Below are positions 53,753 through 63,595 of a DNA stretch of 64,000 nt, piece after piece. Every line of letters begins with the position of its first letter. The stretch's first letter is position 1. The DNA is taken from the NCBI GenBank assembly GCA_036501425.1, contig DASYAI010000077.1:48593-112592 (forward strand), given 5' to 3'. Below the pieces are notes generated by a model. The model saw only the letters and a list, made by a program, of their open reading frames with translations, was not told the origin of the DNA and searched no databases. The position numbers and the translations under genes were made by a program. Source of the stretch: DATKRB01 sp036501425. GTDB taxonomy: Bacteria > Actinomycetota > Acidimicrobiia > Acidimicrobiales > RAAP-2.

Positions 53753-53879
53753 CCGATCGCCACCGGGTTCACCGCCGGGCAGGGCTGACGGTGGGCCGGG
53801 GCGGGTCGACCACGGGGCGGGACGCCAGTCGGGGCGGGACGCCCTTGCATTGTTATGCTATATACGGCATAGTAATCAG
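53753..53879. other. Intergenic region before the arginine operon
   Basis: The first 90 bp are GC-rich with a GGGCGGGACGCC-type duplication (near 53800-53842). The last 35 bp are strikingly AT-rich and hold the argC promoter/operator described separately. Confidence 0.5.
53845..53873 (+). promoter_or_regulatory. argC promoter with an ArgR-type palindrome
   Basis: TTGCAT (53845-53850) and CATAGT (53868-53873) are separated by 17 bp, and the ATG at 53880 follows after 6 nt. GCAT/ATGC half-sites occur at 53847, 53855 and 53867; TATGC-N8-GCATA (53854-53871) is an inverted repeat overlapping the -10. Repression by the ArgR encoded in the same operon is the natural inference. Confidence 0.65.
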
Positions 53880-54902
53880 ATGAAGGCAGCTGTGGTCGGG
53901 GCGTCGGGGTACGCCGGGGTCGAGCTGCTCCGGCTGTGTGCGGCCCATCCGGAGCTCGAGGTCGTGGTGGCCGCCGCATCCACTAGCGCCGGGCAGGTGA
54001 TCGGGACCCACACCCCGTCGTTGGCCGCCGCCTACCGGGGCCAGGCCTTCAGCTCCTACGACACCGGCGCCTTGGCCGGCCTCGACGTGGTCTTCTTCGC
54101 CCTCCCGCACGGCCAGTCCCAACCGCTGGTGGCCGAGCTGGTGGGCCGGGTGGGGGTCGTGGTGGACCTGGCAGCCGATTTCCGGCTGCGTGATCCCGAC
54201 CTGTACCCCACCTGGTACGGGGAGGAGCACCAGGTGCCCGAGCTCCTCGGCCGGGCCGCCTACGGCCTGCCCGAGCTGTTCCGCTCGGCGCTCAGCGGTG
54301 CCGACCTGGTCGCCGCGCCGGGTTGCTACCCGACCGCGGCGGCCCTCGCCCTGGCGCCCCTGGTGCGGGCCGGGTCGATCGAGCCCACCGGCGTGATCGT
54401 GGACGCGGCCAGCGGGACGTCGGGCGCGGGGCGCGGAGCGAGCGACCGGTTGCACTTCGGCGCGGTGGACGAGAATTTCGTCGCCTATGGCCTGCTCGAC
54501 CATCGCCACACCCCCGAGATCGAGCAGGCCACCGGGGCGCAGGTGCTCTTCACGCCGCATCTCGCCCCGATGGTGCGGGGCATCCTGGCCACCTGCTACG
54601 CCCGGCCCTCGGTCGGGGGGGCGGGGATGTCGACGGCCGAAGTGCTCGACCTGCTACGCCAGGCGTACGCCGGGGAGCCGTTCGTGGTGGTGACCGACGA
54701 GCCGCCGTCGACCAAGGCCGTGACCGGCTCGAACTGCGCCCACCTGAGCGCTCGGGTCGACCCCCGCACCGGCTGGGTGGTCGTCCTGTGCGCCATCGAC
54801 AACCTGGTGAAGGGCGCCTCGGGACAGGCTGTGCAGTGCGCCAACCTGGCCCTCGGGCTCCCCGAGGTCACCGGCCTGCCGGTCGTCGGGGTCTACCCGT
54901 GA
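53880..54902 (+). CDS. argC: N-acetyl-gamma-glutamyl-phosphate reductase
   Basis: NADPH-dependent reduction of N-acetylglutamyl phosphate, third step of arginine synthesis. The 340-aa protein opens KAAVVGASGYAGVELLRL (nucleotide fold). The catalytic Cys is in VAAPGCYPTAAALALAPL, and the C-terminal SGQAVQCANLALGL is typical. ATG 53880 is chosen over an upstream start (53850) because that one would lie within the promoter. The stop overlaps argJ in GTGA. It is first gene of argCJBDFRGH. Confidence 0.96.
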   Translation: MKAAVVGASGYAGVELLRLCAAHPELEVVVAAASTSAGQVIGTHTPSLAAAYRGQAFSSYDTGALAGLDVVFFALPHGQSQPLVAELVGRVGVVVDLAADFRLRDPDLYPTWYGEEHQVPELLGRAAYGLPELFRSALSGADLVAAPGCYPTAAALALAPLVRAGSIEPTGVIVDAASGTSGAGRGASDRLHFGAVDENFVAYGLLDHRHTPEIEQATGAQVLFTPHLAPMVRGILATCYARPSVGGAGMSTAEVLDLLRQAYAGEPFVVVTDEPPSTKAVTGSNCAHLSARVDPRTGWVVVLCAIDNLVKGASGQAVQCANLALGLPEVTGLPVVGVYP

Positions 54903-56068
54903 GCGTCACCGCGCCGGCGGGCTTCGTCGCCGCCGGGGCCGCTGTCGGGATCAAGCCGACCGGCCACCCGGACCTGGCGTTGGTGGCCACCGCCTCGGGC
55001 CGAGCGGTCGAGGCCGCGGCGGTGTTCACGGCGAACCGGTCGGCGGCCGCGCCCGTCGAGATCAGCCGAGCCCACCTTGAGACCACCGGCGGTCGGGCGG
55101 CCGGCGTGCTGCTCACCTCGGGGAACGCCAACGCGGCGACCGGTGACGCCGGCCGGGCCGCTGCGGCCGAGCTCTGCGCCCTGGCGGCAAGCGGGATCGG
55201 GGTGCCGACCGAGGAAGTGCTGATCTGCCAGACCGGGCTCATCGGCGTGCCCTTTCCCATCGCCACCGTCCGCCCGACGGTGGGTGGCGTGGTCAGGACT
55301 CTGGCCGGCGGCGCCGACGCGGCCCGGGCGGCCGCGACGGCGATCATGACCACCGACACGGCGCGCAAGGAGGTCCTGGTCGACGGGGGCGGCTTTCTGG
55401 TCGGCGGGATGGCCAAGGGAGCGGCGATGCTGGCCCCCGACATGGCGACCATGCTGGCGGTGCTGACCACCGACGCCGGCTGCGAGGCGGGCCTCCTGCG
55501 CCGGTTGCTGGCCGAGGCGGTGGGGGAGACCTTCAACCGGCTCAGCGTGGACGGCTGCACGTCCACCAACGACACGGTGATCGTGCTGGCCTCGGGCGCC
55601 CGGCCGGCGGTGCCCCCGGCGGCGCTCGGCCGGTCCCTGGCCGAGGCGTGCCGGTCCCTGGCCGAGCAGATGGCCGAGGATGCTGAGGGGGCGACCAAGG
55701 TGGTCCGGTTCGGCGTGGTGGGTGCCCGCTCGGACGACGAGGCCCATCGGGCCGCCCGCAAGGTGGCCGATTCGCTGCTCGTGAAGTGCTCGCTCAACGG
55801 GGAGGACCCCTACTGGGGGCGGGTGGTGAGCGAGGTGGCCAGCGCCGGAGTGGGCTTCGAGCTGGACCGGGTGGCGGTCGCCTACGGGGGCGTCGAGGTG
55901 TGCGGGCACGGCGAGGCGGTCGAGCACGACGAGGCCGCCGTGGCCCGACACCTGGCGGGACGCCATCTCGAGCTGACGGTGGACCTGGGGCTCGGGACCG
56001 GGCGGGCCGTCGTCCTCGGCACCGACCTCGGTTACGGGTACATCGACGAGAACCGGACGACCTCGTGA
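54899..56068 (+). CDS. argJ: Glutamate N-acetyltransferase / amino-acid acetyltransferase
   Basis: Recycles the acetyl group from N-acetylornithine to glutamate. The 389-aa precursor is expected to cleave itself before the conserved Thr in MLAPDMATMLAVLTTDAG near base 55428, giving alpha and beta chains. SGNANAATGDAG and FNRLSVDGCTSTNDTVIVLA are further family motifs. Whether it is mono- or bifunctional cannot be told from sequence. The GTG start and the stop both lie in GTGA overlaps. Confidence 0.96.
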   Translation: MSVTAPAGFVAAGAAVGIKPTGHPDLALVATASGRAVEAAAVFTANRSAAAPVEISRAHLETTGGRAAGVLLTSGNANAATGDAGRAAAAELCALAASGIGVPTEEVLICQTGLIGVPFPIATVRPTVGGVVRTLAGGADAARAAATAIMTTDTARKEVLVDGGGFLVGGMAKGAAMLAPDMATMLAVLTTDAGCEAGLLRRLLAEAVGETFNRLSVDGCTSTNDTVIVLASGARPAVPPAALGRSLAEACRSLAEQMAEDAEGATKVVRFGVVGARSDDEAHRAARKVADSLLVKCSLNGEDPYWGRVVSEVASAGVGFELDRVAVAYGGVEVCGHGEAVEHDEAAVARHLAGRHLELTVDLGLGTGRAVVLGTDLGYGYIDENRTTS

Positions 56069-56997
56069 GTGGCGCCGGACCGGGTCCGGAGGCGACGGCC
56101 TCGTTGCTGGTCGAGGTCTTGCCCTACATCCGCGAGTTCGCCGGCAAGGTGGTGGTGGTCAAGTACGGCGGCAACGCCCTGGCGGCCGACGCCGGGCCGC
56201 CCCACGCCGGCCAACCCGATGCCGACCCGACTGATGCCGACCCGACGTCGATGGAGGCGCAGGCCCTGGCGGCGTTCGCCCAGGACGTCGTGCTGGTCCG
56301 CTCGGTCGGCCTGCTGCCCGTCGTGGTGCACGGCGGCGGCCCGCAGATCGGTGACCTCATGCGGCGGTTGGGCAAGAAGGCGGAGTTCCTCGACGGGCTC
56401 CGGGTCACCGACGCCGAAACGCTCGAGATCGCCCGGATGGTGCTGGTCGGCAAGGTGAACCGCGACATCGTGTCGGCCCTCAACGTGCACGGGCCGCTCG
56501 CCGTGGGGCTCTCGGGCGAGGACGCCCGGCTCATCACTGCCACGGCCCGGTCGGCGGAGCTGGGCTACGTCGGCGACGTGGTTGACGTGGATCCCACCAT
56601 GATCCAGCGGTTGCTGGCCGAGGGCCTCATCCCGGTGATCGCCACGATCGGCGTCGGCCCGGGCGGGCAGGCCTACAACATCAACGCCGACACGGTGGCC
56701 GGAGCCCTGGCCGCGGCCCTGTCCGCCGACAAGCTGATCTTCCTGACCGACGTGGCCGGGCTGCGGTCGCGCCCCGGGGATCCCGGGTCGCTGTTGAGCA
56801 GCGTCACGGTGGCCGAGCTCGACGAGATGGTGCGTGTCGGCACCGCCGAGGGTGGCATGGTGCCCAAGGTGGAGGCGTGCGCCCATGCGGTACGGGCCGG
56901 TGTTCGCCGGGCCCACATCCTTGACGGCCGGGTGCCCCATTCGCTGCTGCTCGAGCTGTTCACCGACGCCGGTGTCGGGACCATGGTGGCGCCGTGA
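56065..56997 (+). CDS. argB: N-acetylglutamate kinase with an N-terminal insertion
   Basis: Phosphorylates N-acetylglutamate; usually the arginine-inhibited step. The 310-aa protein has VVVKYGGNAL (residues about 30-39), VVVHGGGPQIGDLMRRLG and a GVGPGGQAYNINADTVAG segment. A 23-residue insertion (about 40-62) rich in Asp, Pro and Thr follows KYGGNALAA; it contains a DADPT duplication from a 15-bp repeat at 56218-56247. Relative to family members this replaces a short loop. The GTG start overlaps argJ. Its last codons are inside a 30-bp duplication shared with argD. Confidence 0.95.
   Translation: MSGAGPGPEATASLLVEVLPYIREFAGKVVVVKYGGNALAADAGPPHAGQPDADPTDADPTSMEAQALAAFAQDVVLVRSVGLLPVVVHGGGPQIGDLMRRLGKKAEFLDGLRVTDAETLEIARMVLVGKVNRDIVSALNVHGPLAVGLSGEDARLITATARSAELGYVGDVVDVDPTMIQRLLAEGLIPVIATIGVGPGGQAYNINADTVAGALAAALSADKLIFLTDVAGLRSRPGDPGSLLSSVTVAELDEMVRVGTAEGGMVPKVEACAHAVRAGVRRAHILDGRVPHSLLLELFTDAGVGTMVAP
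56218..56247. repeat. 15-bp tandem duplication in argB
   Basis: GATGCCGACCCGACK occurs at 56218-56232 and 56233-56247, encoding DADPT twice within the insertion of ArgB. Confidence 0.9.
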
Positions 56998-57037
56998 CGC
57001 CGCCCGCGGACCATGGTGGCGCCGTGACGCCGCCCGC
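56978..57037. repeat. 30-bp tandem duplication over the argB stop / argD start
   Basis: Two identical 30-bp copies start at 56978 and 57008 (GGACCATGGTGGCGCCGTGA plus ten bases). Each contains the GTGA stop/start overlap. The second copy retains an in-frame GTG for argD at 57024. Confidence 0.97.
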
Positions 57038-58205
57038 AGGCACAGGGCGCGACGCGCTGATGCGCACCTACGCCGACCCCCCCGTGACGTTCGTGCGGGG
57101 CGAGGGAAGCCGGCTGTTCGACGCCGAAGGCGCCAGCTACCTCGACTTCGTGTCGGGGATCGCCGTGACCTCGCTCGGTCATGCCCACCCCGACGTCGCC
57201 CAGGCCATCGCCGACCAGGCGAGGACGCTCAGCCACGTGTCGAACCTGTACGGCTCGACCCTCGCGCCCGACGTCGCCACCACGATCGACCGGCTCGTCG
57301 GCGGGGGCACTGTCGGAGCCGGTGGTCAGGTCTTCTTCGCCAATTCGGGCGCCGAGGCCAACGAGTGCGCCCTGAAGCTGGCGCGCCGATGGGCCGGCGA
57401 CCGCCACGTGGTGGTGTCGACCTGGGGCTCTTTTCACGGCCGCACCCTTTCCACCCTGGCGGCGACCGGCCAGCCCGACAAGCACGTCCCCTACCAGCCC
57501 CTGCCCCCCGGGTTCGATCACGTGGCGTACGACGACCTGGCGGCGCTCGACGAGGCCCTCGATCCGGCCGTGGTCGCAGCCGTGCTGCTCGAGCCGGTAC
57601 AGGGGGAGGGCGGGGTGGTCGTCCCCTCGTCGGACTACCTGGCCGGGGTGCGCAAGTTGTGTGACGAGCGCCGGATCCTGCTGATGGTCGACGAGGTCCA
57701 GACCGGCCTGGGTCGGACCGGGCGCTGGTTCGCCTTTCAGGCCCAAGGCCTGCGGCCCGACGTGGTGACCATGGCCAAGGCACTGGGCAACGGCATGCCG
57801 GTCGGGGCATGTTGGGCCCGGGCCGAGGTGGCAGCGGCGTTCGGCCCCGGCGACCATGCGACGACCTTCGGCGGCCAGCCGCTGGCGATGTCGGCCGTCC
57901 GGGCGACCCTGGCGGTCATGGAGCGCGAGGACGTGCCCGGGCGGGCTCGGCGGTCCGGCGAGCGGCTGCGCGCCGCCCTGAGCACGCTGCCCGGAGTCCG
58001 CGGGGTGCGGGGCGCCGGGCTCCTGGTGGGTGCGGTCCTGGCGGTGCCCGCCCCCCAGGTGGCCGCCGAGGCGCTGGCCGCGGGCCTGCTGGTCAACCCC
58101 GTCCGGCCTGACGTCCTTCGGCTCACCCCCTCGCTGCTCGTCACCGACGAGGAGATCGACGAGGCGGTGGCGATCCTCCGGGCCGTCCTCGGGCGGTCGG
58201 CGTGA
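56994..58205 (+). CDS. argD: Acetylornithine aminotransferase
   Basis: A PLP-dependent class III aminotransferase making N-acetylornithine. The PLP Lys is in VVTMAKALGNGMPVGA; FANSGAEANECALKLAR, HGRTLSTLAATGQ and LMVDEVQTGLGRTG are the other signatures. The GTG at 56994 overlaps argB in GTGA (403 aa). Because of a 30-bp duplication a second in-frame GTG at 57024 would give 393 aa and may be the one used. The conserved part begins near base 57058 (LMRTYADPPVTFVRGEG). The end overlaps argF. Confidence 0.96.
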   Translation: MTPPADHGGAVTPPAGTGRDALMRTYADPPVTFVRGEGSRLFDAEGASYLDFVSGIAVTSLGHAHPDVAQAIADQARTLSHVSNLYGSTLAPDVATTIDRLVGGGTVGAGGQVFFANSGAEANECALKLARRWAGDRHVVVSTWGSFHGRTLSTLAATGQPDKHVPYQPLPPGFDHVAYDDLAALDEALDPAVVAAVLLEPVQGEGGVVVPSSDYLAGVRKLCDERRILLMVDEVQTGLGRTGRWFAFQAQGLRPDVVTMAKALGNGMPVGACWARAEVAAAFGPGDHATTFGGQPLAMSAVRATLAVMEREDVPGRARRSGERLRAALSTLPGVRGVRGAGLLVGAVLAVPAPQVAAEALAAGLLVNPVRPDVLRLTPSLLVTDEEIDEAVAILRAVLGRSA

Positions 58206-59188
58206 CGCCGGCGGCGCGGGCGGGCGCGCGCCCGGCCCTGCTCGACGTGGAGGATCTGGGGAACGACGGGTTGGACGAGGTCCTGGCCCTGGCCACCTCG
58301 CCCGGGCTCCCCCCGGTGCTGGCCGGGGCCGGGGTCGCCATGGTGTTCGAGAAGCCGTCGGCGCGTACCCGCAACGCCTCGGAGATGGCCGTGGTGGCGC
58401 TGGGGGGTCACCCCGTCTCGATGCAAGCGGCCGAGGTGGGCATCGACACCCGCGAGCGCGCCGAGGACGTGGCCCGCACCCTCGCCTGCTACCACCGGGT
58501 CCTGTGCGCCCGGGTGTTCGACCATCAGGTTCTCGTCCGGATGGTCGACGCCCTGGCCGGCGCCCCAGACGTCGTGCCGGTGGTGAACCTCCTGTCGGAT
58601 CGGGCGCACCCCTGCCAGGCGGTCGCCGACCTGCTGACGCTGCGCTCGGCGCTGGCACCCGGAGACGCCTCGCCGGCTGCGCTGTCCGGGCGACGGGTCG
58701 CCTATGTCGGGGATGCCAACAACGTCTGCCGGTCGCTGGCCAAGGTCGCCGTGCTGGCCGGCATGGAGGTACGGGTGGCCTCGCCCGCCGGCTTCCAGCT
58801 TTCCGAGGAATCCGTGTCGGAGATCGGTCGCCTCGCCTCGGCGACCGGTCGGGGCGGCACCCTGGTGTTGACCGACGACCCCCGCGCCGCGGCAGCGGGC
58901 GCCGACGCGCTCTACACGGACGTATGGACGTCGATGGGACAGGAGGGCGAGGCCGAACGGCGCCGACGCGCCTTCGCGGGGTACGCCGTGGACGGCCCCC
59001 TGCTGGCCGAGGCGGCGCCGGACGCGGTCGTGCTGCACTGCCTGCCGGCCCACCGGGGCGAGGAGATCAGCGCCGAGGTGCTCGAGGGTCCGAGCAGCGT
59101 GGTGTGGCGTCAGGCGGCCTACCGGCTCGATGCGATGCGCGGGGTCCTCGCCTGGCTGCTCGGGGTGGCGCCGGGGGGGCCGCGATGA
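58202..59188 (+). CDS. argF: Ornithine carbamoyltransferase
   Basis: Joins ornithine and carbamoyl phosphate to citrulline; the carbamoyl phosphate would come from the carAB genes at 28207-32746. In the 328-aa protein the carbamoyl-phosphate motif is FEKPSARTRNASEMA, HPCQAVADLLT follows near base 58608, and the ornithine-binding HCLPAHRGEEIS is near base 59037. YVGDANNVCRSLAK is another family segment. The GTG start overlaps argD and the stop overlaps argR in ATGA. Confidence 0.96.
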   Translation: MTPAARAGARPALLDVEDLGNDGLDEVLALATSPGLPPVLAGAGVAMVFEKPSARTRNASEMAVVALGGHPVSMQAAEVGIDTRERAEDVARTLACYHRVLCARVFDHQVLVRMVDALAGAPDVVPVVNLLSDRAHPCQAVADLLTLRSALAPGDASPAALSGRRVAYVGDANNVCRSLAKVAVLAGMEVRVASPAGFQLSEESVSEIGRLASATGRGGTLVLTDDPRAAAAGADALYTDVWTSMGQEGEAERRRRAFAGYAVDGPLLAEAAPDAVVLHCLPAHRGEEISAEVLEGPSSVVWRQAAYRLDAMRGVLAWLLGVAPGGPR

Positions 59189-59709
59189 GCGAGCCGTCCG
59201 CGACGGGTCCCGACAGCCCGGCACGCGCCACCAAGCAGCAGCGCCAGCACCGAATCGTCCGGCTGCTCGAGACGAGCGCCGTCGGCAGCCAGGTCCAGCT
59301 GGTGGATCTGCTGGCGGCCGAAGGGGTGGTGGCGACCCAGGCCACCGTCTCGCGTGACCTCGAGGATCTGGGCGCGGTCAAGGTGCGTCTGCCCGGCGGG
59401 GAGACCGCGTACGCGCTCCCGGAGCTTCCCCGCCAGCAGATCGCCCCGGTCGACCATCTGCGGCGCGTCCTCGGCGAATGGGTGGTGGAGATCGCGTATT
59501 CGGCGAACCTGGTGGTCCTTCGGACCCCGCCCGGCTCGGCCCATGTCGTAGGCTCGGCGCTCGATCGCAGCGGCCGGCCGGGCGTGCTCGGCACGGTCGC
59601 CGGCGACGACACCGTGCTGGTCGTCGTCGACGAGGAGCGAGGTGGCGCCGAGGTGGCTCAGGAGCTGGCGGAGATCGCCGGGTTGCAGGTGCCGCCGACC
59701 GGGCGCTGA
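59185..59709 (+). CDS. argR: Arginine repressor
   Basis: Arginine-dependent repressor of arginine genes. The 174-aa protein has an N-terminal winged helix-turn-helix (about residues 25-90, with VVATQATVSRDLEDLGAVKV) and a C-terminal hexamerisation/arginine-binding domain with PGVLGTVAGDDTVLVVV. Its position inside the operon would give autoregulation through the palindrome upstream of argC. ATG 59185 overlaps the argF stop. A 135-bp gap separates it from argG. Confidence 0.96.
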   Translation: MSEPSATGPDSPARATKQQRQHRIVRLLETSAVGSQVQLVDLLAAEGVVATQATVSRDLEDLGAVKVRLPGGETAYALPELPRQQIAPVDHLRRVLGEWVVEIAYSANLVVLRTPPGSAHVVGSALDRSGRPGVLGTVAGDDTVLVVVDEERGGAEVAQELAEIAGLQVPPTGR

Positions 59710-59795
59710 CCGCGGCGCCGCCCCGGAGCTCGGCCCGGCGGCGCGGCCGTGCGCCGGTCGATGGCCGTGGGGTCGTGACGGCCCGCGCCGCGCTG

Positions 59796-59844
59796 CGGAA
59801 GGATGAGCGCTCCGCCCAACGGATGGCCCAACGGAAGGATGAGC
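59796..59844. repeat. 36-bp-period duplication of the argG translation start region
   Basis: CGGAAGGATGAGC occurs at 59796-59808 and 59832-59844, with CCCAACGGATGG/CCCAACGGAAGG words between. Each copy carries GGAAGG and an ATG (59803, 59839), and both ATGs are in frame with argG. Confidence 0.9.
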
Positions 59845-61118
<1,274 letters not shown>

Positions 61119-61122
<4 letters not shown>

Positions 61123-62564
61123 CGCTGTGGCAGGGCCGCCTGGGTGACGCCATGGCCGAGGAGGTGGCGGCGTACACCGTCAGCGTCGGCTTCGACCGCG
61201 CCCTGGCCGACGACGACATCGAGGGTTCCCGTGCCCATGTGGAGGGCCTGGTCGGCGCGGGCATCCTGACCGCGGAGGAGGAGGAGATCCTCCTCCGGGC
61301 GCTGTCGGAGGTGCAGGCCGAGCTGGCGAGCGGGTCGTTCCGGTTCGAGCCGGGGGACGAAGACGTCCACACCGCGGTGGAACGGCGGGTCACCGAGCTC
61401 GCCGGCGACGTGGGCGCCAAGCTGCACACCGGCCGGAGTCGCAACGACCAGGTGGCGACCGACCTGCGGCTCTGGTGCCGGCGGCGGCTGCGGGAGTTGG
61501 CGCTGGACGTCATCGGGCTCCAGAGCGTCCTCTTCCGTCGCGCGACCGAGGCCGGTGACGCCTACCTGCCCGGCTACACCCACCTCCAGCGCGCCCAGCC
61601 CGTCCTGCTCGCCCACCATCTGCTGGCCCACGGGTGGGCCCTGGCTCGCGACGTCGACCGGCTGGTGGCCACCGTCGACCGGCTCGACGTCTCGCCGTTG
61701 GGAGCAGGCGCGCTGGCCGGTTCGTCGCTGGCCCTCGACCCGGCCCGGGTGGCGGCCGAGCTGGGGTTCAGCGCGGCGTTCGAGAACTCGCTCGACGCGG
61801 TCTCCGATCGCGACTTCGTGGCCGAGGCCCTCTTCGACCTGGCGCTGCTGGGGGTGCACCTGTCCCGGATGGGCGAGGAGATCGTGCTCTGGTCGAGCGA
61901 GGAGTTCGGGTTCTGCGTCCTCGACGACGGGTACGCCACCGGCAGCTCGATGTTGCCCCAGAAGAAGAACCCCGACGTCGCGGAGCTGGTTCGGGGCAAG
62001 ACCGGTCGGCTGATCGGGCACCTCACTGGGGTCCTGGTCACCCTGAAGGGCCTTCCTCTGGCCTACAACCGCGACCTCCAGGAGGACAAGGAGCCCCTCT
62101 TCGACGCGGTCCATCAGGTCGGCCTCGGGCTGCGGGCGCTGGCCGGGCTCTACGACACCGTGGAGTGGTCGGTGGAGCGCATGCAGCAGGCCGCCGACGG
62201 GCCGGCCGCGGCAGCGGTCGACCTGGCGGAGCTGCTGGTCGGCCGGGGGATGCCGTTCCGCCAGGCCCACACCCTGGTCGGGGCCTTGGTGCGCGACTCG
62301 CTCGAGCGCCACGTCCCGCTGTCCGAGCTCGTCGAGGCCCACCCGGACCTGGGCGACGAAGGGGCGGCCCTGTTGGAGCCAGGGGTGGCGGTGACCCGCC
62401 GGACGACGCCGGGGGGCGCCGGACCGGGGCCGGTGCTGGTCCAGCTCGAGCGGTTCGGTCGCCGGCTGGACGTCGACCGGGCCCGCGTCGGTCTGCTCGG
62501 GGGGACCCGGCCGGGGGACGCCTCCGAAGGGCAAGATCCGGGGCGTGCCACGTCCGGTGGCTGA
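61119..62564 (+). CDS. argH: Argininosuccinate lyase
   Basis: Cleaves argininosuccinate to arginine and fumarate, completing the pathway. The 481-aa protein has LHTGRSRNDQVATDLRLW, PGYTHLQRAQPVLLAHHLLA and the flexible signature loop GSSMLPQKKNPD with the catalytic Ser at about residue 276-277. The GTG start overlaps argG. The C-terminal 40 residues after the last conserved helix are Gly/Arg-rich. Its end overlaps the DNA glycosylase gene by 8 nt (GTGGCTGA). Confidence 0.97.
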
Positions 62565-63270
62565 CGCCGGACCGGCCGACCGACGCCCGGTCCCCCGAGA
62601 CCTCCTCGAGGGGGGCTCGGTCGAGGTGGCGCCCGCCCTCTTGAACAAGCTGCTGGCCCACGGCGGCCGGGTGGGTCGGATCGTCGAGGTCGAGGCCTAT
62701 CGGGGGTCCGAGGACCCCGCCTCCCACGCCTTCGGCGGTCCCACCCGCCGCAATGCCACCATGTTCGGCCCGGCGGGCCATCTCTACGTGTACTTCAGTT
62801 ACGGCGTGCATTGGTGCGCCAACGTGGTGGTGGCGCGGACCGGAGCCGCCGAGGCGGTGCTGCTCCGGGCGCTGGCACCGCTCGACGGCCTCGACGAGAT
62901 GTGGGCCGCCCGCCCTGCGGCCCGGCGGCCGCGGGACCTGTGCAGCGGTCCGGGGAAGCTGTGCCAGGCCCTGGCCATCGATGGGGCACACGACGGGGCC
63001 GACCTGGTCGGGGTCGGAGGAGAGCTGCAGCTGCTCGACGACGGAACGGCGCCGCCGGCCCGACCGGGTCGCGGCCCCCGGGTGGGGATCACCCTGGCGG
63101 CCGAGCGCCCGTGGCGGTGGTGGGTGCCAGGCGACGAGAACATCTCGGGTGGTCCCGGCCCCCGAGCGTCGTACCGACGGCGCGCCCCGGTACGGGCGGC
63201 CCCGCCGCGCCCCGCCCGAAGCGCAGGAGCGGCCGAAGGCCCTCCGAGGGTGCCGCCGGGCCGCCGTTGA
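62557..63270 (+). CDS. 3-methyladenine DNA glycosylase (Mpg/AAG family)
   Basis: A base-excision-repair enzyme removing alkylated purines. The 237-aa protein carries IVEVEAYRGSEDPASHAFGG (with the catalytic Glu), RRNATMFGPAGHLYVYFSYG and VHWCANVV, plus CSGPGKLCQALAID near base 62941. GTG 62557 is chosen because it gives the GTGGCTGA overlap seen elsewhere; GTG 62545 would add four residues. The last 40 residues are Arg/Pro-rich. The stop codon is inside the rrn -35 element, so this gene is directly followed by the ribosomal RNA promoter. Confidence 0.93.
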   Translation: MADAGPADRRPVPRDLLEGGSVEVAPALLNKLLAHGGRVGRIVEVEAYRGSEDPASHAFGGPTRRNATMFGPAGHLYVYFSYGVHWCANVVVARTGAAEAVLLRALAPLDGLDEMWAARPAARRPRDLCSGPGKLCQALAIDGAHDGADLVGVGGELQLLDDGTAPPARPGRGPRVGITLAAERPWRWWVPGDENISGGPGPRASYRRRAPVRAAPPRPARSAGAAEGPPRVPPGRR

Positions 63271-63295
63271 CGGACCTCCGGGGGACTGGTACATT
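63267..63295 (+). promoter_or_regulatory. rrn operon promoter
   Basis: TTGACG (63267-63272) and TACATT (63290-63295) are separated by exactly 17 bp, the best-formed housekeeping promoter in the window. Transcription should start near 63302. The -35 overlaps the stop codon of the DNA glycosylase gene. Confidence 0.8.
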
Positions 63296-63304
63296 GAACT
63301 TCCC

Positions 63305-63342
63305 GCTGCACCGGCCCCTCGCTCGAGGGGACATCGTGCAGC
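63305..63342 (+). promoter_or_regulatory. Compound hairpin at the 5' end of the rrn leader
   Basis: GCTGCAC (63305-63311) pairs with GTGCAGC (63336-63342), enclosing CCCCTCG (63315-63321) paired with CGAGGGG (63324-63330). It would cap the transcript within a few bases of its expected start. Confidence 0.65.
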
Positions 63343-63430
63343 AGGGCCCGGGGGAGCCCCGGCGCCACGTGCGCCGGGACACAGCTCGGGAAGAGCCCGG
63401 CACCAACGCCCGTGTGGTGCGTGCCCGGTC

Positions 63431-63443
63431 GCTCCTTGAAAAC
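63431..63443 (+). promoter_or_regulatory. boxA-like antitermination site
   Basis: GCTCCTTGAAAAC resembles the GYTCTTTGAAAAC boxA found in rrn leaders, recognised by NusB/NusE. nusB is at 24568. Confidence 0.6.
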
Positions 63444-63565
63444 GGAAGAGTGAGAGCCAAAAGCCAGTGCGGGCGGCTCGTGCGCGTCCAAGGACGCGCT
63501 GGAGCCGAACGTCAATAAGCAGTTGCAAGTGGCAGGGGCCGACCCACCGGGTCCGGTTTCCTGTC

Positions 63566-63595
63566 GCCGACCGGGATCGAGTCATCCCGGTCGGC
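63566..63595 (+). promoter_or_regulatory. Perfect 12-bp stem-loop upstream of 16S rRNA
   Basis: GCCGACCGGGAT (63566-63577) pairs with ATCCCGGTCGGC (63584-63595) around CGAGTC and is followed by TCTCTGGTTT. It may be an RNase processing stem or an attenuator-like terminator between boxA and 16S. Confidence 0.55.
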
